Source: CAYNLY01 sp964398225 (lineage in GTDB: Bacteria > Pseudomonadota > Zetaproteobacteria > Mariprofundales > Mariprofundaceae). From it: a stretch of DNA of 15,938 nt. A program made the position numbers and the translations under genes. Under the pieces are notes generated by a model. It did not search any database, was not told the DNA's origin, and saw nothing but the letters and a program-made list of their open reading frames with translations. Below are positions 7,887 through 14,230 of this stretch, in pieces. Within the stretch, counting starts at the first letter, position 1; every line of letters begins with the position of its first letter. Where the stretch lies: positions 1 to 15,938 of the forward strand of contig CAYNLY010000035.1 in assembly GCA_964398225.1 (NCBI GenBank). Reading direction: 5' to 3'.

Positions 7887-8252
7887 ATGCCGCGGTTGCG
7901 CCTGCGGGGGCTTGCGCTCGGCTACGGAATGCTGGCGCTTTTCTCCGCGATCGCCGCATGCCTCTGGCATGGCTGGCTGCCTCCGGCCACGCCGGCGGGA
8001 TTTCCGATGGCGTTCTACCGCAACGTGCTGGGCACGCTGGACGGGCGCGCCTGTCCGAGCTATCCGGTATGCTCCCGGTATGCGTCGCAGGCCATCGAAC
8101 GGCATGGCCTGTTGCTGGGATCGTGGCTGGCGCTGGACCGGCTGATCCACGAAAGCGACGATCTGTCCCGCGGCCCCTGGATTCGTGACCGGGAGGCCAG
8201 GCGGCTGTATGATCCGCTTTCGCGCAACGATTTCTGGCTCACGGGGGACTAG
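7887..8252 (+). CDS. Divergent YidD-like protein in the T2SS operon
   Basis: 121 residues. An N-terminal membrane helix (about 9-30) is followed by a segment matching the core of YidD, the membrane-protein insertion efficiency factor that helps YidC. It shows YRNVLGTL, then CPSYPVCSRYASQAIERHG (C56, C62), then GSWLALDRL, in the same order and spacing as in YidD (CxxxPxCSxYAxxAhxxxG...GxWLxhxRh). The canonical C-terminal C-P-x(n)-GG-DPVP part is absent and is replaced by a charged tail with RGPW and YDPLSRNDFW. It is therefore a diverged paralogue, not the housekeeping yidD, which normally sits with rpmH-rnpA-yidC. I chose ATG 7887, two bases after the previous stop; GTG codons at 7878 and 7881 are alternatives. 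gspG starts three bases after its stop. Confidence 0.78.
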   Translation: MPRLRLRGLALGYGMLALFSAIAACLWHGWLPPATPAGFPMAFYRNVLGTLDGRACPSYPVCSRYASQAIERHGLLLGSWLALDRLIHESDDLSRGPWIRDREARRLYDPLSRNDFWLTGD

Positions 8253-8255
8253 GCG

Positions 8256-8672
8256 ATGAGAAGGATCCAACCGGGCAGGCGGAAGGAGCGGGGATTTACG
8301 CTGCTTGAGATCATGGTCGTGCTCGTGATCATCGGCGTGCTCGCCGCGTTGATCGCGCCCCGGTTCGTCGAGCGCGCGGACGAGGCCAAGGTCGAGGCGA
8401 CGAAGGTGCAGATGAAGAACATCGAGCAGGCCCTGAAGCTCTACAGGCTTCAGCACGGCCGCTATCCCAGCTCGAGCGAGGGGCTAAGCGTGCTCGTCAA
8501 TCCCGGCAAGGACGGCAAGCGTTATCTGGATGCCGTGCCCAAGGACGCCTGGGGCCATGATTTCGTCTATCTCTCCCCCGGTGTGCACGGCGATTTCGAT
8601 CTGCTTTCCTACGGCGCGGACGGCAAGGCCGGCGGCACGGGGTTCGATGCCGACATCGGTAACTGGGAGTAG
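8256..8672 (+). CDS. gspG: Major pseudopilin GspG
   Basis: Major pseudopilin that polymerises into the piston-like T2SS pseudopilus. 138 residues. A 13-residue basic leader ends at the prepilin peptidase site ERG/FTLLE, with Glu at +5 and Phe at +1 (the Phe is N-methylated in the family). The hydrophobic helix is IMVVLVIIGVLAALIAPRF. The globular domain has the GspG pattern ALKLYRLQHGRYPSSSEGL and the C-terminal calcium-binding loop SYGADGKAGGTGFDADIGNW. The start is three bases after the YidD-like gene, with a G-rich ribosome binding site. It is followed by the only sizeable non-coding gap among the pseudopilin genes (55 bases), which holds two hairpins. The cognate peptidase GspO is not in the window. 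Confidence 0.98.
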   Translation: MRRIQPGRRKERGFTLLEIMVVLVIIGVLAALIAPRFVERADEAKVEATKVQMKNIEQALKLYRLQHGRYPSSSEGLSVLVNPGKDGKRYLDAVPKDAWGHDFVYLSPGVHGDFDLLSYGADGKAGGTGFDADIGNWE

Positions 8673-8678
8673 GCTCCT

Positions 8679-8717
8679 CCCTTCGCGCGGAAGGGCGTTC
8701 GAACGAAGTTCGTTTTT
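8679..8717 (+). terminator. Tandem hairpins with T5 tract between gspG and gspH (possible attenuator)
   Basis: The first hairpin is a perfect six-base stem, CCCTTC (8679-8684) pairing with GAAGGG (8690-8695) around a GCGCG loop. The second is a five-base stem, CGAAC (8700-8704) pairing with GTTCG (8708-8712) around GAA, directly followed by TTTTT (8713-8717), the layout of a weak intrinsic terminator. A partial terminator or 3' mRNA-stabilising element here would leave gspG transcripts more abundant than those of the minor pseudopilins downstream. Pairing is read directly from the sequence; function is inferred. Confidence 0.55.
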
Positions 8718-8727
8718 CGGGCGGGGC

Positions 8728-9249
8728 ATGCGCCCGCAGCGCGGATTTACCTTGATCGAGATCCTCGTCGTCATCGTTCTGATCGCGTTGGCCGCGGCGA
8801 TAGTGGCGCCCGGCTTCCTGGCCGGAGGGCAGAACGCGCTGGATCGTGAGGCCAGGCGGCTGATGCTGAAGCTGCGCCTGGCCCAGGAGGAGGCCACGCT
8901 GTCGGCCTCCGTCGTCCGCTGGCTGGGCTTTGCCGACGGCTACCGCTTCGAGCGCATGGAATCCTTCGGCGTCTGGAGGCCCGTGGACGCGGAAGGGCTC
9001 GGGGACACGATGCTTCCCCAAGGTGTGCGGATCGCCGAGGTGTCGCCCGCGCTTGAGTCTCCGTTGGAAACGCCGGGGCCGGCATCCGGTGCGGAGGAGG
9101 AAAAGCTGCCGCTCGGGCTTGCGGTGTTCGGCCCCTCGGGCCTGGAAGCCCCCGGGCGTATCGTGCTCCAGTCCGAAGAACGCCGGCGGGTGATCGAGCT
9201 TCGGCCCGGTCCCGGCGGCATCCGGATCGAACGGGAAGGCGCGCCGTGA
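8728..9249 (+). CDS. gspH: Minor pseudopilin GspH
   Basis: Minor pseudopilin linking the GspI-J-K tip to the GspG shaft. 173 residues. A very short leader (MRPQRG) is followed by FTLIE with Glu5, then a hydrophobic helix (ILVVIVLIALAAAIVAPGF). The GspH globular part has AQEEATLSASVVRWLGFADGYRFE, a central Pro/Glu-rich loop (ALESPLETPGPASG) and a C-terminal strand pattern ending in IVLQSEERRRVIELRPG. I chose ATG 8728 because it gives the expected short prepilin leader; GGGCGGGG abuts it, so the ribosome binding site looks poor. The preceding 55 bases contain the two hairpins. The stop overlaps the gspI GTG start. Confidence 0.93.
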   Translation: MRPQRGFTLIEILVVIVLIALAAAIVAPGFLAGGQNALDREARRLMLKLRLAQEEATLSASVVRWLGFADGYRFERMESFGVWRPVDAEGLGDTMLPQGVRIAEVSPALESPLETPGPASGAEEEKLPLGLAVFGPSGLEAPGRIVLQSEERRRVIELRPGPGGIRIEREGAP

Positions 9250-9611
9250 GGGGTTCCCGTAGGGGCGAGCGCGGTTTCACGCTGATCGAGGCGCTGGTGG
9301 CCATCGGGATTGCGGCGACCGCGCTGGTCGTGCTGATGGGGCGGGTGGGCGCCTCCGCGGAGCTGCAGCGGACGATTGCCAACCATCGTCTGGCGCTGGA
9401 TGCGGCCCGCAATCTGCTCGCCGAGGAATGGCTGCGGCCCCAGGTTTCGCTCGAGGAAAAGGAAGGCACGATCGAGATGGACGGCCGGACGATCCACTGG
9501 CGGCAGTGGACGGAGAAGACCTTTCTGGAGGGCTTCGTCCGCTTCAACGTGGCCGTACGGGTGCCCGGCGAACCGGAGCTTTCCCTGTTCCTTTACGAGG
9601 CCGTGAAATGA
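9246..9611 (+). CDS. gspI: Minor pseudopilin GspI
   Basis: Minor pseudopilin, part of the GspI-J-K tip complex that initiates pseudopilus assembly. 121 residues, normal for the family. The GTG start overlaps the gspH stop (GTGA). The leader ends GERG/FTLIEALVAI, with Glu5, the ALVAI signature typical of GspI, and the hydrophobic helix. The globular region contains the GspI-type pattern ANHRLALDAARNLLAEEWL and a C-terminal strand LSLFLYEAVK. The next gene starts inside its stop (ATGA). Confidence 0.95.
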   Translation: MRGSRRGERGFTLIEALVAIGIAATALVVLMGRVGASAELQRTIANHRLALDAARNLLAEEWLRPQVSLEEKEGTIEMDGRTIHWRQWTEKTFLEGFVRFNVAVRVPGEPELSLFLYEAVK

Positions 9612-10183
9612 GGGCGCGGGGCTTCACGCTGATCGAGGTGCTGATGGCGCTGGCGATTCTCGGGCTGATCGTGGGTATTTCCTATGCGGCGCTGACGCCG
9701 GCCGGCGAGGGCTTCCGGATCATTGCCGGGGAACGGGACCGCCAGGCGATCCAGGCATGGCTGAGCCGGCAGCTGGAGCGCGATCTGGCCGGGATGACGC
9801 AGTCGCACGTTGCCGATGCCCGTCCCCTGCGGGTGACGAACGACAGCCGTGGCGGGCTGGACTTCGATACGCTGACGATCACCCGGCGCGAGCCGGGACG
9901 GCCCGGCGTGTACCTCGTCAAATACTGGCTGGATGAGCAGGAAGGACATCTGAAGCGCACGTCCCGCATGCTCTGGGCTCGGGATCCGACAAAGGTCGAG
10001 GAATGGGACATGGGGCCGGCCGAGGCCTTCGGCATCGAGCTGCTCGATACCGGGGGTCGGTGGCGGCAGCGCTGGTCCGGTCAGGGGGTGTTCGTCTGGC
10101 CGCGGGCGATCCGGATTTCCGTCGTGCGCGACGGGAAGCGCCGCGAGATGCTTTTTCCGGTCCTGCACGGGCGGCTCAAGTGA
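9608..10183 (+). CDS. gspJ: Minor pseudopilin GspJ
   Basis: Minor pseudopilin that pairs with GspI and GspK at the pseudopilus tip. 191 residues. A five-residue leader MRARG is cleaved before FTLIEVLMALAILGL (Glu5 present; the EVLMALAI stretch is typical of GspJ). Family features include the segment after the helix (ERDRQAIQAWLSRQLERDLAGM), a central strand region with LTITRREPG and YLVKYWL, and GPAEAFGIELLD near the C-terminus. The start overlaps the gspI stop by four bases and the stop overlaps the GTG start of gspK. Confidence 0.95.
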   Translation: MRARGFTLIEVLMALAILGLIVGISYAALTPAGEGFRIIAGERDRQAIQAWLSRQLERDLAGMTQSHVADARPLRVTNDSRGGLDFDTLTITRREPGRPGVYLVKYWLDEQEGHLKRTSRMLWARDPTKVEEWDMGPAEAFGIELLDTGGRWRQRWSGQGVFVWPRAIRISVVRDGKRREMLFPVLHGRLK

Positions 10184-11100
10184 GACGCGAACGGGGCGTG
10201 GCGCTGGTGATCGTGCTGGGTCTGGTCGCGGTCGTCGCGGCCTGGGCGGCGGACGCGGCCTATGAGGACATGATCGCGCTCCGGCTCGCGGAGAACGACA
10301 CGGATGCGGTCCGCGCCTCCCAGGCTGCCACTTCGGCGCTGGTGCTGGCGGCCAGGGTGCTGGCCGATGACGCCAAGGCCGGTTCCACGGACGACCTGGA
10401 AGAGGAATGGGCGATGGAAACGCCGCCGTTTCCGATCGATCAGGGCGTGGTCTCCGGGCGCATCGTCGATGCCAACCGGATGCTGAACCTGAACGATCTG
10501 GTCGATGCGAAGGGTCGCGTGCAGGAGGCGTTCCGGCAGGTGTTGAAGCGCCTGTTCGCCCGGCTGGAGCTCGATCCCAATCTCGTCGATGCGCTGGCCG
10601 ACTGGATGGATGCCGATGATCTTCCCTCCGGCCCCGGCGGAGCCGAGGAGGCGTCCTATCTCGACCGGCCGTATCGGGTGAAGAACGCGCGTCTGGACGG
10701 CATCGAGGAGCTTGCGATGGTCTCGGGCTTCGATCCGGAGGTGCGCGCGCGTCTTGCGGGATTTGTGACCGTGGCGCCGGTTCCCGAAAGCGGCATTACG
10801 CCGGTGAACGTGAACACCGCGCCGAAGGAGGTGTTGCTGGCGCTGTTTCCGAACATGACGGAGGCCGATGCCGAAGCCTTCATCCAGGAGCGGCCGGTGG
10901 CCAATGTCGCGGCGGTGACGGGCCAGCCTTGGGCCGTGGGCGCACCGACCGCGCGCTTGAGTGTGGCAAGCTCCCTCTTTATCGTGCGATGCGAGGCGCG
11001 GTTCGGCCGCGCCGTTCACAGGGAGGAGTTCATGCTGCAACGCCAGGGTACGGCCCTGAGCATCGTGGGGCGTTTCCGCCCGGGCTGGAGCGCCGGGTGA
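10180..11100 (+). CDS. gspK: Minor pseudopilin GspK
   Basis: Largest minor pseudopilin, capping the tip complex. 306 residues. It starts at GTG 10180, overlapping the gspJ stop. The leader ends RRERG, and the mature protein starts VALVIVLGLVAVVAAWA. There is no Glu at +5, which is the known hallmark of GspK and not a defect. The body has the GspK alpha domain, RIVDANRMLNLNDL, ADWMDADDLPSGPGGAE and ARLDGIEELAMVSGF, and then the helix-hairpin-helix-like segment ITPVNVNTAPKEVLLALFP. The C-terminal pilin-like strand portion includes SSLFIVRCEARFG. Its stop overlaps the gspL GTG start. Confidence 0.96.
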   Translation: MRRERGVALVIVLGLVAVVAAWAADAAYEDMIALRLAENDTDAVRASQAATSALVLAARVLADDAKAGSTDDLEEEWAMETPPFPIDQGVVSGRIVDANRMLNLNDLVDAKGRVQEAFRQVLKRLFARLELDPNLVDALADWMDADDLPSGPGGAEEASYLDRPYRVKNARLDGIEELAMVSGFDPEVRARLAGFVTVAPVPESGITPVNVNTAPKEVLLALFPNMTEADAEAFIQERPVANVAAVTGQPWAVGAPTARLSVASSLFIVRCEARFGRAVHREEFMLQRQGTALSIVGRFRPGWSAG

Positions 11101-12092
11101 CGCAAGGCGTGACTTTGTACTGGGACGGCGCGCGCTGGTGGCGGCTGGAAGCTAGCCACGCCACGCTTCTCGATGCGACGGCTGGCGGTAGCGAGGGCGC
11201 GTTTGCCTTGCCGGAGCTGGCCGAGGGCGAGCAGGTGGCCAGGGTGTATCTCGCGCAGGAGCGGCTGCTGGTGCGCGCGCTCCGGCTTCCGCTGGCGCAT
11301 CCCCGGTTTCTCGACGAACGCGTCCTGGCCGGGGAACTGGGCGAGGCCACCGGCGAGGATGTCGCGGATGCNNNNNNNNNNNNNNNNNNNNNNNNNNNNN
11401 NNNNNNNNNNNNNNNNNNNNNNNNNNNNNNNNNNNNNNNNNNNNNNNNNNNNNNNNNNNNNNNNNNNNNNNGTGGCGGATCCCTGGCGCGGGGCGTTTTC
11501 GGACTCGGAGCTCGCCGATGCGGTTGCCCTCGAGGACGAACCGCAAGCCCGCGCGGACGCGCTCGCGGATCTCGAGCCGGGCCCGGACGGACTGGAGTTC
11601 CGGGTTCGCCAGTGGGCGCCGAAGGCGTCGATGGGCGGCTGGCGCCCCTGGCGGCGCACGCTGATTCTGGCGGGAATGCTTTTGCTGGTCTGGATTGCGG
11701 GCACGGCGCTGGAGATTCACCGTCTCAAGCAGGCCATCGAGGCCAGACAGGATGCGATTGCCCAGGCCTTTGCGCGCGCGCTGCCCGGGCAGCCGATCGT
11801 CGATCCCCTGGCCCAGCTGCGTCAGGCGGCGGGGGGAGCCGCGGCCGGCTCGGATCCGGCGCGGTGGCTGGCCGCGATGGCGGCGATCCACCGGTTGTGG
11901 CGGGACCGGCCGTGGACGGTGGAGACGATCGAGTGGCGCGAATCGAAGTTCGTGCTCCGGGGTTCGGCCGATGATCTGGAGTCGGTCAACCGGATCCGCG
12001 AGCGGCTCGGCCGGACGCTCGGGCGCCCGGTGCGCCTGAGCGACACGCAGCTGGACGAGGGGAAGGTGCGCTTCCGGATGGAGTGGAGCTGA
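11097..12092 (+). CDS. gspL: Type II secretion system protein GspL, interrupted by an assembly gap
   Basis: Bitopic platform protein. Its cytoplasmic actin-like domain recruits GspE and its periplasmic ferredoxin-like domain pairs with GspM. The GTG start overlaps the gspK stop (GTGA). The first 91 codons (LYWDGARWWRLE, LPELAEGEQVARVYLAQERLLVRAL) match the start of the cytoplasmic domain. They are followed by 100 N, then the rest of that domain (EFRVRQWAPK), a membrane helix (LILAGMLLLVWIAGTALEI, about 11661-11717) and the periplasmic domain (WTVETIEWRESKFVLRGSA...). Reading across the gap as drawn gives 331 residues, shorter than the usual 370-410, so more than 33 codons are probably missing. 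Frame is the same on both sides of the N run, which suits an otherwise intact gene. Confidence 0.9.
   Translation: MTQGVTLYWDGARWWRLEASHATLLDATAGGSEGAFALPELAEGEQVARVYLAQERLLVRALRLPLAHPRFLDERVLAGELGEATGEDVADXXXXXXXXXXXXXXXXXXXXXXXXXXXXXXXXXXVADPWRGAFSDSELADAVALEDEPQARADALADLEPGPDGLEFRVRQWAPKASMGGWRPWRRTLILAGMLLLVWIAGTALEIHRLKQAIEARQDAIAQAFARALPGQPIVDPLAQLRQAAGGAAAGSDPARWLAAMAAIHRLWRDRPWTVETIEWRESKFVLRGSADDLESVNRIRERLGRTLGRPVRLSDTQLDEGKVRFRMEWS
11372..11471. other. Assembly gap (100 N) inside gspL
   Basis: Exactly 100 consecutive N, the conventional placeholder for a gap of unknown size. It removes the middle of the GspL cytoplasmic domain. Nothing can be said about its content. Confidence 1.
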
Positions 12093-12634
12093 TGCGGGAA
12101 GGATGGAAAGCGGCGTTTCCCGACTGGCTTGCGCGCGGCCACGGCGCATGGGAGCGCGTCCGGGATGCCGCGATCGAGTTCTATGCCGGACGCGAGCCCC
12201 GGGAACAGCGGCTGCTGCGGCTGGCCGCGATCGTGCTGCCGCTTGCCCTGCTCGTCTTCGGCGTGCTGCTTCCCCTGGCCGACGAGCGGGAAGCGCTCCG
12301 GCAGGCTCTGGTTGCGATCGAGGAGCAGGCCGCCGAGGCCGAGCGGCTTGCCGAACAGGTCCGGCATGGCGGTCATGTCGAGGGAGGTCTGCTGGCGTCC
12401 GTCGAACGACTGGCGCGTCGGACCGGAGTGCGGGATGCCATGACCCGGATTCGGCCGCAGCCGGCCTCCGGGGGGGAACGGCTGTTTCTCGAACTCCGGA
12501 ACGCGGGATACAGGCGCGTGCTGGCCTTCGTCGAGGCGCTTGGAAAGGCCGGTCTGGGGCTCGATTCGCTGCGCCTGACCCGGGCCGAAGAGCCGGGCAA
12601 GGTGCATGTTCAGGCCGTGATTCTGGGCGGCTAG
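12092..12634 (+). CDS. gspM: Type II secretion system protein GspM
   Basis: Bitopic inner-membrane protein that stabilises GspL and contacts GspC and the pseudopilins. 180 residues. A cytoplasmic N-terminus contains the family-typical REQRLLRLAAIVLPLAL just before and into the single membrane helix (about 43-63). A coiled-coil stretch (REALRQALVAIEEQAAEAERLAEQV) follows, then a ferredoxin-like periplasmic domain (LFLELRNAGYRRVLAFVEAL). I chose ATG 12092, which overlaps the gspL stop (TGATG) and has GGAG just upstream; an in-frame GTG at 12083 is possible. Its stop is followed after ten bases by gspN. Confidence 0.93.
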   Translation: MREGWKAAFPDWLARGHGAWERVRDAAIEFYAGREPREQRLLRLAAIVLPLALLVFGVLLPLADEREALRQALVAIEEQAAEAERLAEQVRHGGHVEGGLLASVERLARRTGVRDAMTRIRPQPASGGERLFLELRNAGYRRVLAFVEALGKAGLGLDSLRLTRAEEPGKVHVQAVILGG

Positions 12635-12644
12635 GGGTTTGCGC

Positions 12645-13472
12645 GTGCTCATCCGGCCCTTGAGCAACCGGGCGCTGGTTGTCGCATGTCTGCTGATGAC
12701 CGCGCTGTTCATCCTCCTGCGCTGGCAGCCCGGACCGTGGCTTGCCGGGCTGTTGCGGGCGGAGCTGGGTGCGCTCGGGGTGCCGCTCGAATACCGCGAG
12801 GCGAGGCTGCGCGGGTGGACGCTCGAGCTTCGGGATGCCCGAATCGGGACGGGCGGAAGCCTGCGTTTCGAGGCGATGCGGGCGGCGCCGGACCCGGGAT
12901 CGCTGGTCCGGCTTGCGCCGGGGGCGCGCGTTGAGGCCCGACTTCAGGAAAACGGCGGAATCAAGACCCGCGTCCTGCTCCGGGACGGGCGGATCTTCTT
13001 CGAGGATCTGTATGCCGAGCTGCCGGCCTCGTGGGTCCGGGACCGGCTTGCGGCCGCGGCCGTTTTGCCCGCGGATCTTGCGGTATCTGGCACGCTTGCG
13101 CTTCGCGGCGAAGGCTCCGTGGATCGCGCATCCGGGCTTCCCGCCTCGGGCCGAATCTCGCTCGATTGGCCGGATGCGGGCGCGGACGCCTTCGGCCGTC
13201 ATCAGCCGCTCGGGGCCTACCGTGCGACGCTGGAGTCCCAGGAACAGGCCTGGCAGTGGAGGCTGGGCGGAGGCACGGCGCTGAAGATCGAAGGCGGCGG
13301 GCGGGTGATTCCCGCAGGGCCCGATATGCGGCGCTGGAAGCTTGCGGGCTCCATTGCGCTGAGCCCCGGGCCGGGGCTCGATGAAGCGCTTGCCGGCCTG
13401 ATCGGAACCGGGCTCAGGCTTCGGCTCGAGGGTACGCTTGCAAGCCCCCGCGCCGTTCCGGCAGCCCGGTGA
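12645..13472 (+). CDS. gspN: Type II secretion system protein GspN
   Basis: Accessory inner-membrane T2SS protein, present in only some systems and often dispensable; its exact role is not settled. 275 residues from GTG 12645, chosen because AGGGG lies seven bases upstream. A TTG six bases earlier (12639) would sit almost on that site. An N-terminal membrane helix (about 11-28, RALVVACLLMTALFILLRW) is followed by a beta-rich periplasmic domain with GspN-like features: YREARLRGWTLELRDARIG, DLYAELPASWV, LAVSGTLALRGEG and a second repeat-like half with GRISLDWPDAG, ending at LRLRLEGTLASPRA. It is the last gene of the T2SS cluster. The next gene has its own ribosome binding site 60 bases downstream. 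Confidence 0.9.
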   Translation: MLIRPLSNRALVVACLLMTALFILLRWQPGPWLAGLLRAELGALGVPLEYREARLRGWTLELRDARIGTGGSLRFEAMRAAPDPGSLVRLAPGARVEARLQENGGIKTRVLLRDGRIFFEDLYAELPASWVRDRLAAAAVLPADLAVSGTLALRGEGSVDRASGLPASGRISLDWPDAGADAFGRHQPLGAYRATLESQEQAWQWRLGGGTALKIEGGGRVIPAGPDMRRWKLAGSIALSPGPGLDEALAGLIGTGLRLRLEGTLASPRAVPAAR

Positions 13473-13484
13473 TCAATGACACCG

Positions 13485-13511
13485 TTGGCAGGAAGGCGAG
13501 GCGTGTATCCT
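13485..13511 (+). promoter_or_regulatory. Candidate promoter of the OmpA-family lipoprotein gene
   Basis: TTGGCA (13485-13490) and TATCCT (13506-13511) resemble sigma-70 -35 and -10 boxes, but the spacer is only 15 bases, which is short. They lie in the 74-base gap after gspN. The region also shows an imperfect inverted match (GGCAGGA against TCCTTGCC). A separate promoter is plausible because the downstream lipoprotein should be made at high level, but this site is weakly supported. Confidence 0.3.
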
Positions 13512-13533
13512 TGCCGGAACAGAATCTTCACCG

Positions 13534-13546
13534 AAGGAGGAAGGCG
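13534..13546 (+). promoter_or_regulatory. Strong ribosome binding site of the OmpA-family lipoprotein
   Basis: AAGGAGG (13534-13540) is a full Shine-Dalgarno match six bases before ATG 13547. It decides the start, ruling out the earlier in-frame ATG at 13472-region and giving a lipoprotein signal peptide. It is the best site in the window. Confidence 0.85.
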
Positions 13547-14230
13547 ATGAGGCGAGCAATGCTTTCGACGACTCTGGCCGCGGCGATCGGGCTGTCGGCC
13601 TGCGCGACGAGTCCCGACGATCCGAACGCGCACGCGAAAAAGGGCGCGGCGACGGGCGCGGCACTGGGCGCGGTGGCCGGGGCGATCATCGGCTACCAGA
13701 AGGACCATTCGGGCGGCGCCTTGCGCGGCGCGCTGGTTGGCGCTGCGGCGGGCGGCGCGATCGGTGCCGGCGCCGGGCACTACATGGATCTGCAGCAGGC
13801 CGAGTTCGAGCGCCAGCTGGCCGAGGAGCGGCGCCAGCATGCGGTCGAGATCGAGCGCCTGAAGAACGAAAATCTGAAGATCACGATGAACAGCGAGGTG
13901 TCCTTCGACTTCAACTCGGCCGAGCTCAAGCCCGCGTTTCTGCCCACGCTGGACAAGGTGGCGGACATCCTGAACCGCTATCCCCGGACGACGATCCGGG
14001 TGATCGGGCATACCGACAGCATCGGCTCCGCGGCCTACAACCAGGCGCTGTCGGAGCGGCGCGCGCAGGCGGTGGCGGACTATCTGGATCGGAGGGGCGT
14101 GGATCCCCGCCGGATCCGGACCGAAGGCCGCGGCGAGCGCGAGCCTCGCGCGAGCAACGACACCGAGGCGGGCCGCCAGCTCAACCGGCGCGTCGAGATG
14201 CTGATCATCCCGAACGAGGATCTGAGCTAG
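13547..14230 (+). CDS. OmpA-family peptidoglycan-binding lipoprotein (YiaD-like)
   Basis: 227 residues. A lipoprotein signal peptide has lipobox LSAC with the modified Cys at 19. Position +2 is Ala, so outer-membrane sorting by the Lol system is expected. A glycine-zipper region follows (about 33-77, GAATGAALGAVAGAIIGY and GALVGAAAGGAIGAGAG), then an Ala/Glu/Arg-rich coiled coil (about 82-112) and a C-terminal OmpA domain (about 115-222) with SFDFNSAELKP. Its peptidoglycan-binding residues match E. coli OmpA D271 and R286: D157 in GHTDS and R172 in LSERRA. The architecture matches E. coli YiaD. The likely role is to tether the outer membrane to the cell wall. It sits directly after the T2SS operon but with its own strong ribosome binding site. 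Its TAG stop overlaps the rlmN stop on the other strand within CTAG. Confidence 0.93.
   Translation: MRRAMLSTTLAAAIGLSACATSPDDPNAHAKKGAATGAALGAVAGAIIGYQKDHSGGALRGALVGAAAGGAIGAGAGHYMDLQQAEFERQLAEERRQHAVEIERLKNENLKITMNSEVSFDFNSAELKPAFLPTLDKVADILNRYPRTTIRVIGHTDSIGSAAYNQALSERRAQAVADYLDRRGVDPRRIRTEGRGEREPRASNDTEAGRQLNRRVEMLIIPNEDLS

Noticed and set aside
10180..10230. Missing Glu5 in GspK as a defect
   Set aside because: Lack of Glu5 is a normal feature of GspK and reflects its place at the pseudopilus tip.
13485..13516. Intrinsic terminator after gspN
   Set aside because: The inverted match (GGCAGGA with TCCTTGCC) is imperfect, the loop is long and no T tract follows.
13469..13546. Longer start for the OmpA-family lipoprotein at 13469
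   Set aside because: It would bury the signal peptide and lipobox behind 26 extra residues; AAGGAGG before ATG 13547 clearly marks the start.
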